Of a DNA stretch of 64,000 nt, positions 22,533 through 34,354 are shown piece after piece; position 1 is the stretch's first letter, and each line of letters starts with the position of its first letter. The translations under genes and the position numbers were made by a program. Source of the DNA: Erythroxylum novogranatense (taxonomy: Eukaryota; Streptophyta; Magnoliopsida; Malpighiales; Erythroxylaceae); contig CM057227.1 of assembly GCA_029891385.1 (NCBI GenBank), positions 60,637,567 to 60,701,566 on the forward strand, written 5' to 3'. The notes under the pieces were generated by a model. It was not told where the DNA came from, made no database searches, and worked only from the letters and a program-made list of their open reading frames with translations.

Positions 22533-24647
22533 TGTTGGACCCCGAATTTTTTTTATGATGTCATATTGTGTTAATTATGTGTTTATGCCTTAGTTTGGTT
22601 AAATTGAGAGGATTATTGGATAATTAAGGTTTAATTGTGGTTAAGTGAGAATTGAAAGGGTAATATGTGTGAGGGCATTTTAGGAAGGTTACTTGAGTTG
22701 CAGTGGTTTAAGCTTTGTTAAGGAAGAGTATAATGGTCTTTATGCTCTCTTTAGCTTAAGTAGGAAATTAGAAAGAAGATAGAAGGAAAGTTAAAGAAGA
22801 GGAAAAGAGAAAAGAAGAAGAAGAAGTCGTCGGTGGAGGAAGAGGAAGAAGAGAAGAGAAAAGAGAGTTGCAATCCAAGAGACTTTCCGACAATTTCCAC
22901 GTAAGTTAGCTTCTTGTAATCTTGCTTTAGTAAGATTTAACCTTGGATTCGAGTTGAATATGTGAGAATCGGTGGTTTTAGAGTGTTAGGGCAAAAATGG
23001 TTAGATTTCGTGGGTTGAGGTGTTTATGACTGATTTTGAGTTGCTATTGGGTTAGAAATGCAGTATAAGACATGATCTAAGGCTTAGGTGTGTTGCATTT
23101 GAGTTTGGGAAAGGATTGAAGTTGGAAATGCTGGAAATCGAGTTTCGGAGTCGAGCTCCAGACCTGCACATCGCGATGTGAGTATAAACACGCCGCGACG
23201 TGGAGTTCGTCGCAATGTGTACTAATTAAATTCGTCGTGACGAGCAGGGAAGCATTCATCGCGACGTGCGAAGAGATTTTGCTCGCCGCGGCGAGCGTAC
23301 CTTCCCGCGACGAACATCCAATTTTTCTGAAGGAGATTTTTGGGCATATCTTGAGTTGTAGATGTCCAATTGAGGTGATTTCAGATTCGTGGTGATCCAA
23401 AAATAGAGGGCTTCAAGTTTTATGAAGAAGGGAAGTTCAAAATTTTCCTATTAGGATTCGAAAGTTTAGATGGAAGTCGGATGGAGACTTTTAGTGCTTT
23501 ACTTTTGATTGTCAAGCTTTATGGAATATTTCTTTTGAATATTGATTGAATGAGAACTTGGTTTATTATAGGAAACCAAGCCGACCTGACCCAATCGCAA
23601 GAGGAAGGACAGTAGTGAGTCGGATACTAAAGCGATATTAGGTGGGTAATATGTTTATGGTTATTGTGTGTATGGGCAAATTGCCTTATGTATGCTTGCT
23701 TGCATTATGTGACATTGCTTGTGTTGAATTATATGAGAAATATTGAACATGCATTATGATTATGATTATGCGTGGCATTGATATGGCATTTTGCAAGAAT
23801 GGAAAGAATGAAATTATGAAAGCTTTGAAAAATGTTTTGAGCATGGAACGAATGGTTATGTGTATTGTTTGGGTAAGAGAGTTACGGATGGAGTCACGTG
23901 CACATTGACATAAAGCCTTCTCCCGGCTGCTCGCTTGAGGTAACGAGATCTTTGAGAAATCGGACTCGGATAGTTTACGGTATAAACTTCGGTTTATCCG
24001 AATCGTTTTACGGAACTCTCGAACCATTTGTGTGCATACATGATTGATTTGATAGAAATGATGAATAATAATTGTTATGTTGAGAAACATAAATTGCATG
24101 ACATATGTTTACATGACTGTGAATCACTTGATAAATCTTGACTTGCTATGCTTGTATGTACGCGCATATATGCTTGATTGTGTGGCTCATTGCCAATGGC
24201 TATAAGCGTATATGTCACTGAGCTTCGCAGCTCACCCCATTTCTCTCCCCTCCTCAGGTGCAGATCGAGACGATCGTTGATCTTGCAAGGCATCGAAAAC
24301 TTCAAGCTAGTTAGGAGCTTTGTATTAAGTTAGTATTTTGGTTATCCCGCCAGCATATTATCATGGAACATACTCATGTAATTTGGATTTAAATTTTATT
24401 TTGTATTATGCTATATTTGAGAATATTGGTTGAATTTCCCTCAGTCTATAATGGCATGAAACCCCTTAATGTATGGGGTGTTTAATTATGTTTTAATGTG
24501 TGCGAAATTGCATGAATGAGTATATGTGTGAATCGAATTATGTATCTGTATGGATGTTGGGATCAGGTCTGACATTTTGAGGCACCCATTGCCGGCGCAG
24601 CCCGAGGGGCCACCTAGGGAATAGGGATCTAGGACCCGGGCCCAACA
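22533..24647 (+). repeat. Gypsy-1 3' LTR (2115 bp)
   Basis: Bounded by TGTTGGACCCC and GGGCCCAACA, followed by the target duplication ACTGG. Contents in order: purine-rich tract (22790-22870); a GTAAGT site at 22911 in which the CAG of the 5' LTR is now CAC; a palindrome array (23171-23310); a TTATTATAG-type acceptor-like site near 23573; a short hairpin GAGCTTCGCAGCTC (24220-24233); and a pyrimidine tract ending CTCAG/GTGCAG near 24256. Confidence 0.92.
23171..23312. repeat. TCGCGAC palindrome array, 3' LTR copy
   Basis: Cores start at 23171, 23193, 23210, 23235, 23259, 23286 and 23305. The first four gaps (22, 17, 25, 24) are identical to those of the 5' LTR array, although several cores have changed (for example TCGCAAT). 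Confidence 0.85.
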
Positions 24648-25312
24648 ACTGGTGTGAAATCTGCCCCAACTGATAAAAATTCTGAGGCGTGTGAGACTTG
24701 GGAAGATGAAAATTGCCTCGTTAAGTCATGGTTGCTTGATTCAATGACCAAGGAAACAAGAGCCTTGTTTTTGCATTTGCCTATGGCAAAGGACATCTGG
24801 GAAGTGGTGAAGGAGACGTACTCAGTTAGTGAAGATGCCTCCAGAGTTTACAAGCTTCATTGTGAAATCGTCGGGTTGCGCCAAAATGAAGGTTCAGTTA
24901 TTGCGTTTTTTGGAAAATTACAACGCCTATGGCAAGAATCCGACGCTATTCAAATATGCCAGATGCAATGTGCTGCTGATATCGAGGCTTACAAAAAAAT
25001 GGTAAATGCTCAACGTGTTTATATGTTTCTGGTTGGTCTTAATGCAGGATTAGATGGAGTTAGAGGGAGAATCCTTTCTACTACTCCTCTTCCTAGTCTA
25101 CAAAGTTCATATGCACTTGTTTGTTTTGAGGCAAATAGACAGGAGGCAATGATGGGTGGAGGATCTGCAGAAGTAATGGCTTTAGCTGCAAAGAAGATGA
25201 TCAACAAAAGGGACAAAGGAAAATGATACTGTACACACTGTCATGCTGACAATCATGTTGTTAAAAGTGCTTCAGGTTACATGTATTTCCTGACTGGCAT
25301 CTTAAGGCCAGG
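24648..25312 (+). pseudogene. Copia-3 gag, main piece
   Basis: It resumes after ACTGG and encodes a long GAG region of the UBN2 type (CETWEDENCLVKSWLLDSM, LFLHLPMAKDIWEVVKETYS, FFGKLQRLWQESD, RVYMFLVGLNAGLDGVRGRI) through to a TGA at 25224. Just after the stop a zinc-knuckle start is visible (YCTHCHADNH). The rest of the knuckle (KCFRLHVFPDWH) lies in another frame from about 25263, so there is a one-base shift. Gag would package element RNA; this copy is broken at both points. Confidence 0.9.
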
Positions 25313-27190
25313 ATGAAGAATGAAGGAAAGAATAACTCTGAAAAAAATGATGATAAAAGAGAGGTTGAGAAAGTTGTTGTTGGCCTTGCCTCGAAATCAG
25401 GTATATCTAATTCTAAAATTTCTTCTGTTGTTCGTAGTAATACAGACTGGATTATAGATACTGGTGCATCTGACCACGTTTCTTGTGATAAAGATAAATT
25501 CATTAATTTTTCTGCCTCTGTTGTAAAAACAGTTATAATTTCTGCTGATGGAGAGACCTCTAAGGTAGAAGGAATTGGTAATATTCCAATTTCTAATTCT
25601 TTGACTCTTGAAAATGTACTTTTTGCTCCTACCATGAATTGTAACTTACTTTCTGTTAGTCAAATTACAGCTTCCTTAAATTGTACGGCCTCATTCTCTT
25701 CTTCCATATGTCTATTTCAGGACAACGCGAGTTTGGAGACAATTGGCAGTGGTAGGCAAAGGGGCAGATTATACTATCTTGATGACTCTCCTGGTTCTTC
25801 TACTTCTATTGTCCTCCATGCTAGCAAAAATAAAGTTGATCAGAATAGGCTTAGTATTTTGCTTTGGCATAAACGGCTAGGTCACCCTTCTTTTGGCTAT
25901 CTTAAACATTTGTTTCCCTCTTTGTTTGTTGGATTGTCTTTATCTGATTTTGTTTATGAGTCTTGTATTCTTGCTAAGAATAAAAGAAATATTTTTCCTA
26001 AATCCAATTATGTGTCAATGTTACCTTTTGATCTTGTTCACACTGATATATGGGGTCCTGCACCTCAGAAAACTTATAATGGAATGCGATGGTTCATTAG
26101 TTTTATTGATGATTATAGTCATGTTACATGGATTTTTTTAATGAAACAAAAGAGTGAGGTTTCTTGTGTGATTCAAACTTTTCTTGCTATGATTCAAATT
26201 CAGTTTCATAAAACTGTTAAAGTTTTACGTTCAGACAATGGCGGAGAATATGTTTCAAATGATTTAAAACAATTTTTTAACGAAAAAGGAATCATACATC
26301 AAACTACTTGTCCTTATTCACCCCAGCAAAATGGGATTGCCGAACGAAAAAATCAACATATTCTTAATATTACTCGCTCCTTGTTAGTTAGTAGCAATGT
26401 GCCTATTTGTTTGGGGTGAAGCTATGTTAAGTGTTGTGTATGTGTTAAATAGAACTCCTTCAAAAATTGTGAATTTTGAAACTCCTTCGAGAAAACTTTC
26501 TGAAAAATATGAACTTCCTCCTATTGTGCATTTACCTCCCAAAGTTTTCGGATGTGTTTGCTATGTTCATGTTCATTTACATCTAAGAACTAAATTTGAT
26601 GCTAGAGCCTTAAAGTGTGTTTTTTTTTAAGATATGGTACTCATACTAAGGGATATAAAGCCTACCATCCTGAGACTAAGAGAATGTTTGTTTCTAGGGA
26701 TTGTGTTTTTAATGAACAACTTTATTTTTATACACCTAATATGCATCCACTTCAGGAGGGGACGGAATCTGATGAAGTTGATACTGATATTATGTTGTTT
26801 AATTCTATTTCTAATTGTTGTGATACTGTGATTCCTAATCTAGCCGAACCTAGTGTTGAACTTGAATTTAATACTACTGAGGGACAAGGTTTAGTTAATC
26901 CAATAAGTAAAAATGCAGGGATGATTAATATTGAAACCATTGATCAAGCCGAGTCTCTTGATAGTATTCTCCCTCTGGTACCCAACCACAATTATCGTCA
27001 CCAAACCAGGTAAATAATTCTGAACCTATTACTTCGGAATTTGAAATAGTTAGGATAATTGAGCCTGAACCAGAGCCTAGTATTGGCTATTCTTTACCCC
27101 ATCGAATTAATAGAGGCAAGCCACCCATACAATATGAACCCAAAATTTCTTCCAAATCTAAATACCCGATTACAAATTACATCTCTACTC
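25313..27190 (+). pseudogene. Copia-3 protease and integrase remnant
   Basis: A 368-codon open block (25313-26419) holds the protease core (DWIIDTGASDHVSCD), GAG-pre-integrase (LWHKRLGHPSFGYLKHLF, C-x2-like cysteine in YESCILAK) and most of the integrase core: HTDIWGPAP with the first aspartate, FIDDYSHVTWIF, LRSDNGGEYVSND with the second aspartate, and QQNGIAERKNQHIL with the glutamate. A frameshift at about 26410 moves to the block 26397-26630 (WGEAMLSVVYVLNRTPSK). A run of ten T at about 26619 causes another shift into 26615-27013 (YGTHTKGYKAYHPETKRMFV). Integrase catalytic residues all survive. Confidence 0.92.
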
Positions 27191-28500
27191 ATAGGTTGTC
27201 TAAGTCTTATGCACTGCTTGTATCAAAACTTTCCTTTTTCTCTATTCCTAATAATGTACAGGAGGCATTGGAAGACTCTAGGTGGACCAAAGCTATGGAT
27301 GAGGAGATGCAAGCGTTAGAAAAAAATGGGACATGGAACTTATGTGATTTACCCGAAGGTCAAAAACTTGTGGGTTGTCAATGGGTTTATGTTGTGAAGC
27401 ACAATGCCGATGGTTCTGTGGAACGATTTAAGGCGAGGTTAGTTGCCAAGGGCTTTACTCAATCCTATGGAATTGACTACTAGGAGACATTTGCCTCAGC
27501 TGCAAAATTGAATACTGTAAGAATTCTGTTATCCTTAACCGTTACTATGAAATGACCCTTACTGTAATTTGATGTAAAAAAATGCCTTCCTATATGGTGA
27601 GTTGCAAGAAGATGTGTATATGGAATTGCCCCCAGGTGTAAAGAAGTATAAAGGGAGTAATAAGGTTTGCAAGCTGAATAAAGCCCTTTATGGGCTTAAA
27701 CAATCTCCTCGAGCATGGTTTGGGAGATTCACGAAGGCAATGTTAAATTTTGGTTTCTGTCAAAGTAATGCCAATCATACACTGTTTCTGAAAAAGAATG
27801 GTAATTCTTTTACTGCTCTTATAATATATATAGATGACATGATTTTGACAGGAGATGACGAAGTTGAAATCGATTGAGTGCAAAAATACCTGGCAAATGA
27901 ATTTCAAATGAAACATTTAGGGGACTTAAAGTACTTCTTGGGAATTGAAGTGGCTAGATCCAAGGATGGGATTTTTTTGTCACAAAGGAAGTATGTCTTA
28001 GACCTACTAGTTGAAAGTGGTATGATGGATTGCTGTTCGATTGACACACCAGTTGAGCAAAATTTAAAATTATGTTTGGGAACTAATGGTGATACACAAA
28101 TCGACAAAGAGAGATATCAAAGACTTGTTCGTAAGCTAATTTATTTGGCACACACAAGACCTAATATAACATTTGCTGTTAATATTGTAAGCCAATACAT
28201 GCATGATCCGCGTGAATCCCATTTGGCTGCTGTGAGAAGAATTCTTTGGTATTTGAAAGGATGTCCAGGAAGAGGTGTTTTATTTAAAAATCATGGTCAC
28301 CTTTGTGTAGAAGGCCACACCGATGCTGATTGGGAAGGTTGTGTAGATGAAAGTAGGTCCACTTCTGGGTACTTTATGTTTGTTGGCGGAAATTTGGTAA
28401 CCTGGCGTAGTAAGAAGCAATCTGTGGTCTCAAGGTCTAGTGTTGAGGCTGAATTTAGGGGCATGGCTTTAGGTATATGTGAACTTCTTTGGATCAAGAA
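27191..28500 (+). pseudogene. Copia-3 reverse transcriptase and RNase H, first part
   Basis: Blocks: ALEDSRWTKAMDEEMQALEK, GCQWVYVVKHNADGSVERF, ARLVAKGFTQSYGIDY then TAG at 27481 (expected glutamate), a damaged stretch 27490-27600, then EDVYMELPPGV, CKLNKALYGLKQSPRAW, IIYIDDMILTGDD (catalytic D-D near 27835) and a TGA after EVEID. A 222-codon block 27878-28546 continues with FQMKHLGDLKYFLGIEV, SQRKYVLDLL and the RNase H domain (VEGHTDADWEG, SRSSVEAEFRGMALG, ICELLWIKN). It is cut at AAGAA (28496-28500) by the LTR-3 composite; the last 46 codons of that open block belong to the insertion. Confidence 0.93.
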
Positions 28501-29955
28501 TGTAGCATCCCACTCCCGCAAGACCCAAACTCGACATCGAGGGTGATATCCGAGCCCGTGCCTCACGAGGGTGGTATGCTAGAGCACTCAATTTCAGTCC
28601 AAAAACTCAATATGACATTTTTCAGTAACCGATTTGGGTCCGCTATAATTCTAAAACATTTTCGATCATAACACAGTTTCAGTCATAAAAAGACACTCAA
28701 TAGCATTCAACCATTTCATGTACAAAAATCCATATCCAAATTGGGCCCAATGTTGTTCCTGAACGCTTTCAGTGATCACATTACAAATACGACATTAACC
28801 AATTAGAACCCAATGAAATAAAAAGAACTATTATGCGGAAATTGCAGAAATACAAATTTACACAAGAAAATAATGACACTAATGCAGACGTGAACTGATC
28901 CTGACCTTAATCTCTGACTTGCATGCAGTAGGCATACTCCCGTTTGTCTAACGGGGTACTCTTCAAATCCTAAAAAATAAATGCAAATTTTGGGTGAGTT
29001 TTGCGAACTCAGTGAGAAACCATCATCGATGGTTCACTTAACTCATGCATAGTCAAGTAATTCATAGCTTACTACAGTACAATCAGAAATACCACATAGT
29101 TATTTTCGCACAAGTATGAGGCATTTCACCTTTCACCCAATCCAATATTTAACCAAATACAGATGCAATACTTATGTAACACATTTCCATGTATTACTAT
29201 GCTGTGACCAATTCACAGATTACGATACCCACGCATTCAGAAATAATACATTCAGAAACATCATATAGCAGTTGTCACACAAGTATAAGGCATTAACCTC
29301 ATTCCCAATCCACAATTCAATCAGATGCATAATACATGACATTTTTCCTTTTTTTTTACACTGTTGTGACTGAGCGCCTGCACTATCCCAATATGAGCGC
29401 ATTAATTAGTGAGCCTGTGGCTCTAAACTGTCCCTTTTCAGGCACATTAAACGTTGAGCATATAGCTCTGAACTGTCCCTTTTTGGGCTCATTAAGCGTT
29501 GAGCATATAGCTCTGAACTGTTCATTTTTGGGCTCATTAAACGTTAAACGCGTCTTAGGGGTAGGAGAGCCCTCTGGGTATGCACTAATTCTCACGCGTA
29601 TTAGGGATAGGAGAGCCCTCTGGGTATGCACTATTCCCTTTCGAGCACGAGGCCCTTCTCCAGTAGTCGAGCTTGTAGCTCTAGGTAGCAGCTCCAGTCA
29701 CAACCGTTATTAATGATCATGCACAGAATTCATTTATCACAATCTTATGATATCACATTGCAATCACAATCAATTTGACCAAACAGACAATTCATTCTCA
29801 ATTATTCACAATAATTCACAGTCACAGTCTATCACATTGGAAGCATAAAAGTTTCTCAATCTCAGTCAATTAACACTTCAATGTCAAATTCCCATTCCCT
29901 CGGGCCTTCGGTCTGGTATTTCAGTCATAAACAATTCTCACATATCCATCATTTC
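28501..29955 (-). repeat. LTR-3 fragment, minus orientation, part 1
   Basis: Reverse complement of the 3' part of the solo LTR-3 (48830 back to about 47230): it shares the GGGATGCTACA edge, the CATCGATGATGG-hairpin area (28990-29030 against 48490-48530) and the AGAGCCCTCTGGGTATGCA units. It is interrupted at ATTTC (29951-29955) by Gypsy-2 and resumes at 44646. Confidence 0.88.
29410..29640. repeat. Short tandem repeats in LTR-3
   Basis: A roughly 54-bp unit (TGAGCATATAGCTCTGAACT...) occurs about two and a half times at 29410-29548. A roughly 47-bp unit (TAGGAGAGCCCTCTGGGTAT...) occurs twice at 29560-29635. The plus-oriented copy has three related GGAGGCTCTCCTA-type units at about 48030-48160. 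The open frame across them is a repeat artefact. Confidence 0.8.
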
Positions 29956-30449
29956 TGTTGGGCCCCGATTCGCATTAAACATGTTTTAATCATTTTTAGG
30001 ATTAGTTTTCTAATTTCCTTCTAGTTAAAATAATTTGGGATTTTTAGTACTTAGTTATAGAAGTTAATTGAAGGGTTTTAGTTAAAAAAATTAGAAGTTT
30101 AATAAGTTGTTAGAATTAAAAGAATAAGTTAGTGTGAAGGCATTTGAGGAAGTCCATAATTGTTTTAGGTTTAAGGTTTATAAGATGAGCTTTTAGCCCA
30201 TTTCAAATGTCATTAAATGAGTAGAAAATTGAATTAAATGGGAAACAAGTGAGGATGCCATATGGTGAAGAGGAGAAAACAAAAATATCATGTATATGGA
30301 GACTAAAGAAAAGCTATGTCGTTTTAGTATAGGTTTTTAAGTTAGAAAGGCTTGTTCTTGAGACATTTTCTAGAAAACCACCGAAACTAGTAAAGAAGAG
30401 AGACTTTTGAAACTTATAGAGAAAAAGAGAGGGAGCTTTCGGTTGAAAA

Positions 30450-30486
30450 AGAAGAAGAAGAAGAAGAAGAAGAAGAAGAAGAAGAG
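30450..30486. repeat. (GAA)n microsatellite
   Basis: About twelve GAA units just before a GTAAGAG site in the Gypsy-2 5' LTR. The 3' LTR has a shorter run at 41383-41406, and the solo LTR has (CTT)n at 16670-16702. Confidence 0.9.
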
Positions 30487-30808
30487 AGGTAAGAGCTTAG
30501 GCTTTTATGCTTGAAAAAGGAGGGTTTAAGAGTTTTATGCAAGAAGGAAGTGGAAAGGAAAAGTTTAAACTTCCATTAGAACAAAAAGAGCAAATTCGTG
30601 GGTTTCCTTAAGGTAAGGGATTTCGAATTTTCTTTGATTTATTTAGGTAGGTTTTAGTTTAAAGAGCTTAGAAAGGTTATGGGTAAAGTTAGATAGGTTA
30701 AATTCCATGCTTTCATATCCTTAAAATTGTCCCATTCTGATATCCTATGTTCTTATGGGATAATTATGCTTAATGAAGGTGAAGTGAGGCATTTGGAGGA
30801 AGAAGAAA

Positions 30809-33027
30809 TGTTAGGCCCCGAATTTTTTTTTTATGATGACATTAAGCGTGAATTGTGATAATTATGTGATTAAGACTTAGTTTGATTTATTTTGGAATAT
30901 TAGTGGATAATTGAGGTATATTAAGGTTTAATGTGGTTTAAATGAGATTTAGAGGATTAAATTATGTGAGGGTATTTTGGGAAGTTCACTTAAGTTGGAA
31001 TGGATTTAAGGCTTGTAAAGAGGGGTATGATAGTCTTTTTCCACTCCTTAGGTTTTTAAAAGAAAGACTTAGAATAGAAAAGAAAAGAAAAGAGAAAGAA
31101 AGAAAAATAGAGAAGAGAAAGAGGAAGAGTAGCCGATGGTGGGGGAAGAAGAGGAGAGAAAAGAGAGCTTCGATTTCTAAGGTTTCTGATAGTTTGGAAG
31201 CGTTTTTCGGTAAGTTTAGCATCTTCTATTTTTGTTTCTGGATGGATTAAACGTTAAGATAGCTTGGATTGAGCATAATCGATGATTTAGGGTTTTGGGT
31301 GAAAAATATGGATAAATCATTGGGTTGACGATTTTAGGATGGATTGGAAGCTTAGAATGAGTTAGAAATGTAGCTTGAGTCTCGATCTAAGGCTCATCTG
31401 TGTTGCATTTGAGTTTGGGAAGAAATGGAAGTCGGAAAATGTAGAAAAGTCAGGTTCGGAGTCGTTCTCCAGGCCCGTACGTCGCGACGTGCGTATGAAC
31501 ACGCCGCGACGTGCGAGTTCGTCGCGACGAGTGAAAATTAAATACGCCGCGACGTGTAGGGGACGGTTAAATCGCGACGTCGCGAACTGTGTTCGCCTCG
31601 GCGTGGGAGTAGGGTGCCTGTGGCTCACATTTGTGGTCGCCATGACGAAAGCAACATGCATGGCGAGCCCCCATTATCCGAAAGTGAGATTTTCATAATT
31701 TTTTGGGGATATCTTTTGATGTGGATGTCGATTGAGGTGATTTTGGATTCGTTGTGATCTAGAAATTAAGGACTACGAGTTGTATGAAGAAGGAAGTTTG
31801 GAATTTGTTTGAAGGGTTGGGATTTTAGATGAAAGTGAGATAGACCTTTAATGCTTATTTTGATTGTCAAGCTTATTGGAATATTTGCTATGGATATTAA
31901 TTGTATGGAAACTTGGTTTATTATAGGAACCAAGTGATTTGACCCAATCACAAGAGGAAGGACAACGATGAGTCGATACTCAGCGATACTAGGTGGGTAA
32001 TATGTTTATGGTTATTGTGTGTATGGGCAAATTATGCGATGTGTCTTGCTTGCATTATATGACATTACTTGTATTGAATTACATGAGAATTATGGAATAT
32101 GCTTTTGATTATAATTATGCATGGATTGATAGGCCTTTATGGCAATGGACAAGAATGAGAATTGAGAAAATGTGAGAAATGCTTTAAGCATGAATCGAAT
32201 GGACTATGTGAATTGTTTGGGTAAGAGAGTTACGGATGGAGTCACGTGCACATTGACAGTAAAGCCTTCTCCCGGCTGTCCGCTTGTGGCAACGAGATCC
32301 TTGAGAAATCAGACTCGGATAGTTTACGGATTTACCTTTGGTTTATCCGGATCATTTACGGAACTCTCAAGCCAATTGTTTGTGCATACATGATTGATTT
32401 GATGAGCAAAACATATGATGGATTTGATAGACTTGTTGCATAATGATTGTTATGTTGGGAAATAGAAATTTCATGACTATGGTTATATGAATGTGAATAA
32501 AATTGATGAATTGTGATTGCTAGTGATATATGAATATATGCTTGATTGTGTGGCTCGTTGCCAATGGCTATAAACGTATATGCCACTGAGCTTCGCAGCT
32601 CACCCCATTACTCTCCCCTCCTCAGGTGCAGATAGAGATGATTGTCGACCTTGCAGGGCATCATAAACTTCGAGCTAGTTAGGAGCTTGTCTTAAGTTAG
32701 TACTTTGGTTAACCCACCAGCATTTCATCATGGAGCATACCTTTGTATTTTGTGATTAAATTTCATTTTGTATTATGTTATCTTTCGAAAATACTGGTTG
32801 AATTCCTTTGAATGACAATGGCATATGTTTTATGAATTTGAGATGAGTAATGCATGTTTAGAATGCATGTGTAGAAGATGTATATGTATGAGTATATATA
32901 TTGTTATACGAATTGAATGGTTGTGTATGGATGTTGGGATCGGGTTCGAAGGTATATGGAGCGCCCGTCGCAGGCGCGACCCGAGGGGCTGCCTCGGGAA
33001 TTGGGGACTCGGGACCCGGGCGCAACA
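30809..33027 (+). repeat. Solo LTR of the Gypsy-1 family inside the Gypsy-2 5' LTR
   Basis: It begins TGTTAGGCCCCG and ends CCCGGGCGCAACA, and aligns with the Gypsy-1 3' LTR (22533-24647) over its length, including the palindrome array and the GAGCTTCGCAGCTC hairpin (32588-32601). The flanks AGAAA (30804-30808) and AACAA (33028-33032) each differ by one base from AGCAA, the sequence at the empty site in the Gypsy-2 3' LTR (about 41724), so the duplication was AGCAA. No internal region remains. Confidence 0.92.
31482..31590. repeat. TCGCGAC palindrome array, solo LTR copy
   Basis: Cores start at 31482, 31504, 31522, 31547, 31572 and 31580. Gaps 22, 18, 25 and 25 match the 22, 17, 25, 24 of the other two copies of this LTR family within one base. 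Confidence 0.88.
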
Positions 33028-34354
33028 AACAAGGCCATTTGATCAATCCCAAAGTTAAAAGAATTAAGGTGGGTGATTTCTTAATACTTGAGATAATAGG
33101 CCTATTAGAAATTTTTTTATAACAAATACAAATTAATGCTTTCCAATGACTTAGAATTGTTGTATGAAGTATTATTTGTGATGTTTTTCACTTGTATGTG
33201 ATGTTCAGTAATGGTGAATTTATGTTGAAATTATGTGTAGCATGTTTTGTTAAATAAAAAAGACGAGAATTTGGGATTTCAGAAAAGATTGCCATTTTGG
33301 CAAATTATGTGAAAATGAAGTTTTGTAAAGGCCAATTGAGGCCATTGAATTTTCGAATTGTGTGAATTATGTGCTTTCTTTGGGTTTGTGGTGGTCTCAT
33401 CTCGAGTCGTGCACTGCTCATCCATAAGCTTCTCCACTTTGCCCTAAGGGCATTGGAGTTCCTCAGGGACTCCTATCCGTCACGGCTACACATGACTGCT
33501 TCGCGGGAACGTGTAGTACGTTCCGTTTCGGATCTACCCAAACCACCTTATTTGTGATTTTGTGAAATGTGAGATTTCTTTGTGATGTGTTATATTTGTA
33601 AATTGTTTGATGTGTTAAATTCTATAAAAAGATTTGAAAATTGTCAATGTTTGCCTTAATGTGATATTGTTTTGAAAATGAAAGAATGAATAATGGTTTT
33701 TGCTTATATTCTCGTTTATTAAGTTATTACCACTGAGCCGTCGAGCTCACCCCCCTTTCCCCTCCACAGGTGTCGAGCGAGAAACCGAGTCACCGCTTCG
33801 GGATTGAGGCATACTCCGATGCATTTTGCTTTTGAAGTTGTATTTAAGAAAACAAAGCTTTAGATAATATTTTGGAACTAATGTTGTACTTTGTATTTTG
33901 TTCCTAGAGACTTTGATGTATTTGGGCTAAAATGCCCTCTAAAGCTTTGTATGAACTTATTTCCATATAAATGTAAGAGCTTTGATTTTGAAATGTATCT
34001 TGTATATGTTTTCTAAACATGTATTGGTGTATGGTTTGAATTGATAAAAAGGAAGAGTAGGTTGAGGTTATATTATAGTTTGAATGTGCATAGATATTAA
34101 GAGTGTGGTGGCTGCCATTGGAGTGGATATTATGAGATATTTGGATTGAATTGTGTTGTGAAAGATTGGTTATTGGGTTTTTATGCAGGTTGTTAAGTTG
34201 GATTGAAGATTTGGCTAGTTACATTTTTAGGAGAGGTGTTGTCCAGTTTTTCCTAAAATGGGTAGAACCTTCGACTAAAGTTTAGACCATGTTAGAGCTG
34301 AATTTAAGCAAGATGCATTCTTGAAGATCGTAGTGCATATTAAGAACTTTCTAA

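Larger units (their letters stand above)
12054..24647 (+). mobile_element. Gypsy-1: chromodomain-type Ty3/gypsy element, gutted, inside Copia-3 gag
   Basis: Bounded by TGTTGGACCCC at 12054 and GGGCCCAACA at 24647, with target duplication ACTGG at 12049-12053 and 24648-24652. What remains is a 5' LTR fragment (12054-13291), the end of the polyprotein (22146-22510), a purine tract and a full 3' LTR (22533-24647). Copia-2 occupies the middle. Everything between the 5' LTR fragment and the integrase end, together with the 5' part of Copia-2, has been deleted. Confidence 0.9.

Noticed and set aside
29336..29713. Open frame with repeated ALNCPFLGSLNVEHI
   Set aside because: It follows the 54-bp tandem repeats of the LTR-3 fragment and is not found as an open frame in the other LTR-3 copy.
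30942..31250. 102-codon lysine/arginine-rich frame in the Gypsy-1 solo LTR
   Set aside because: Comes from the purine-rich tract before the donor-like site; not conserved as an open frame in the other two LTRs.
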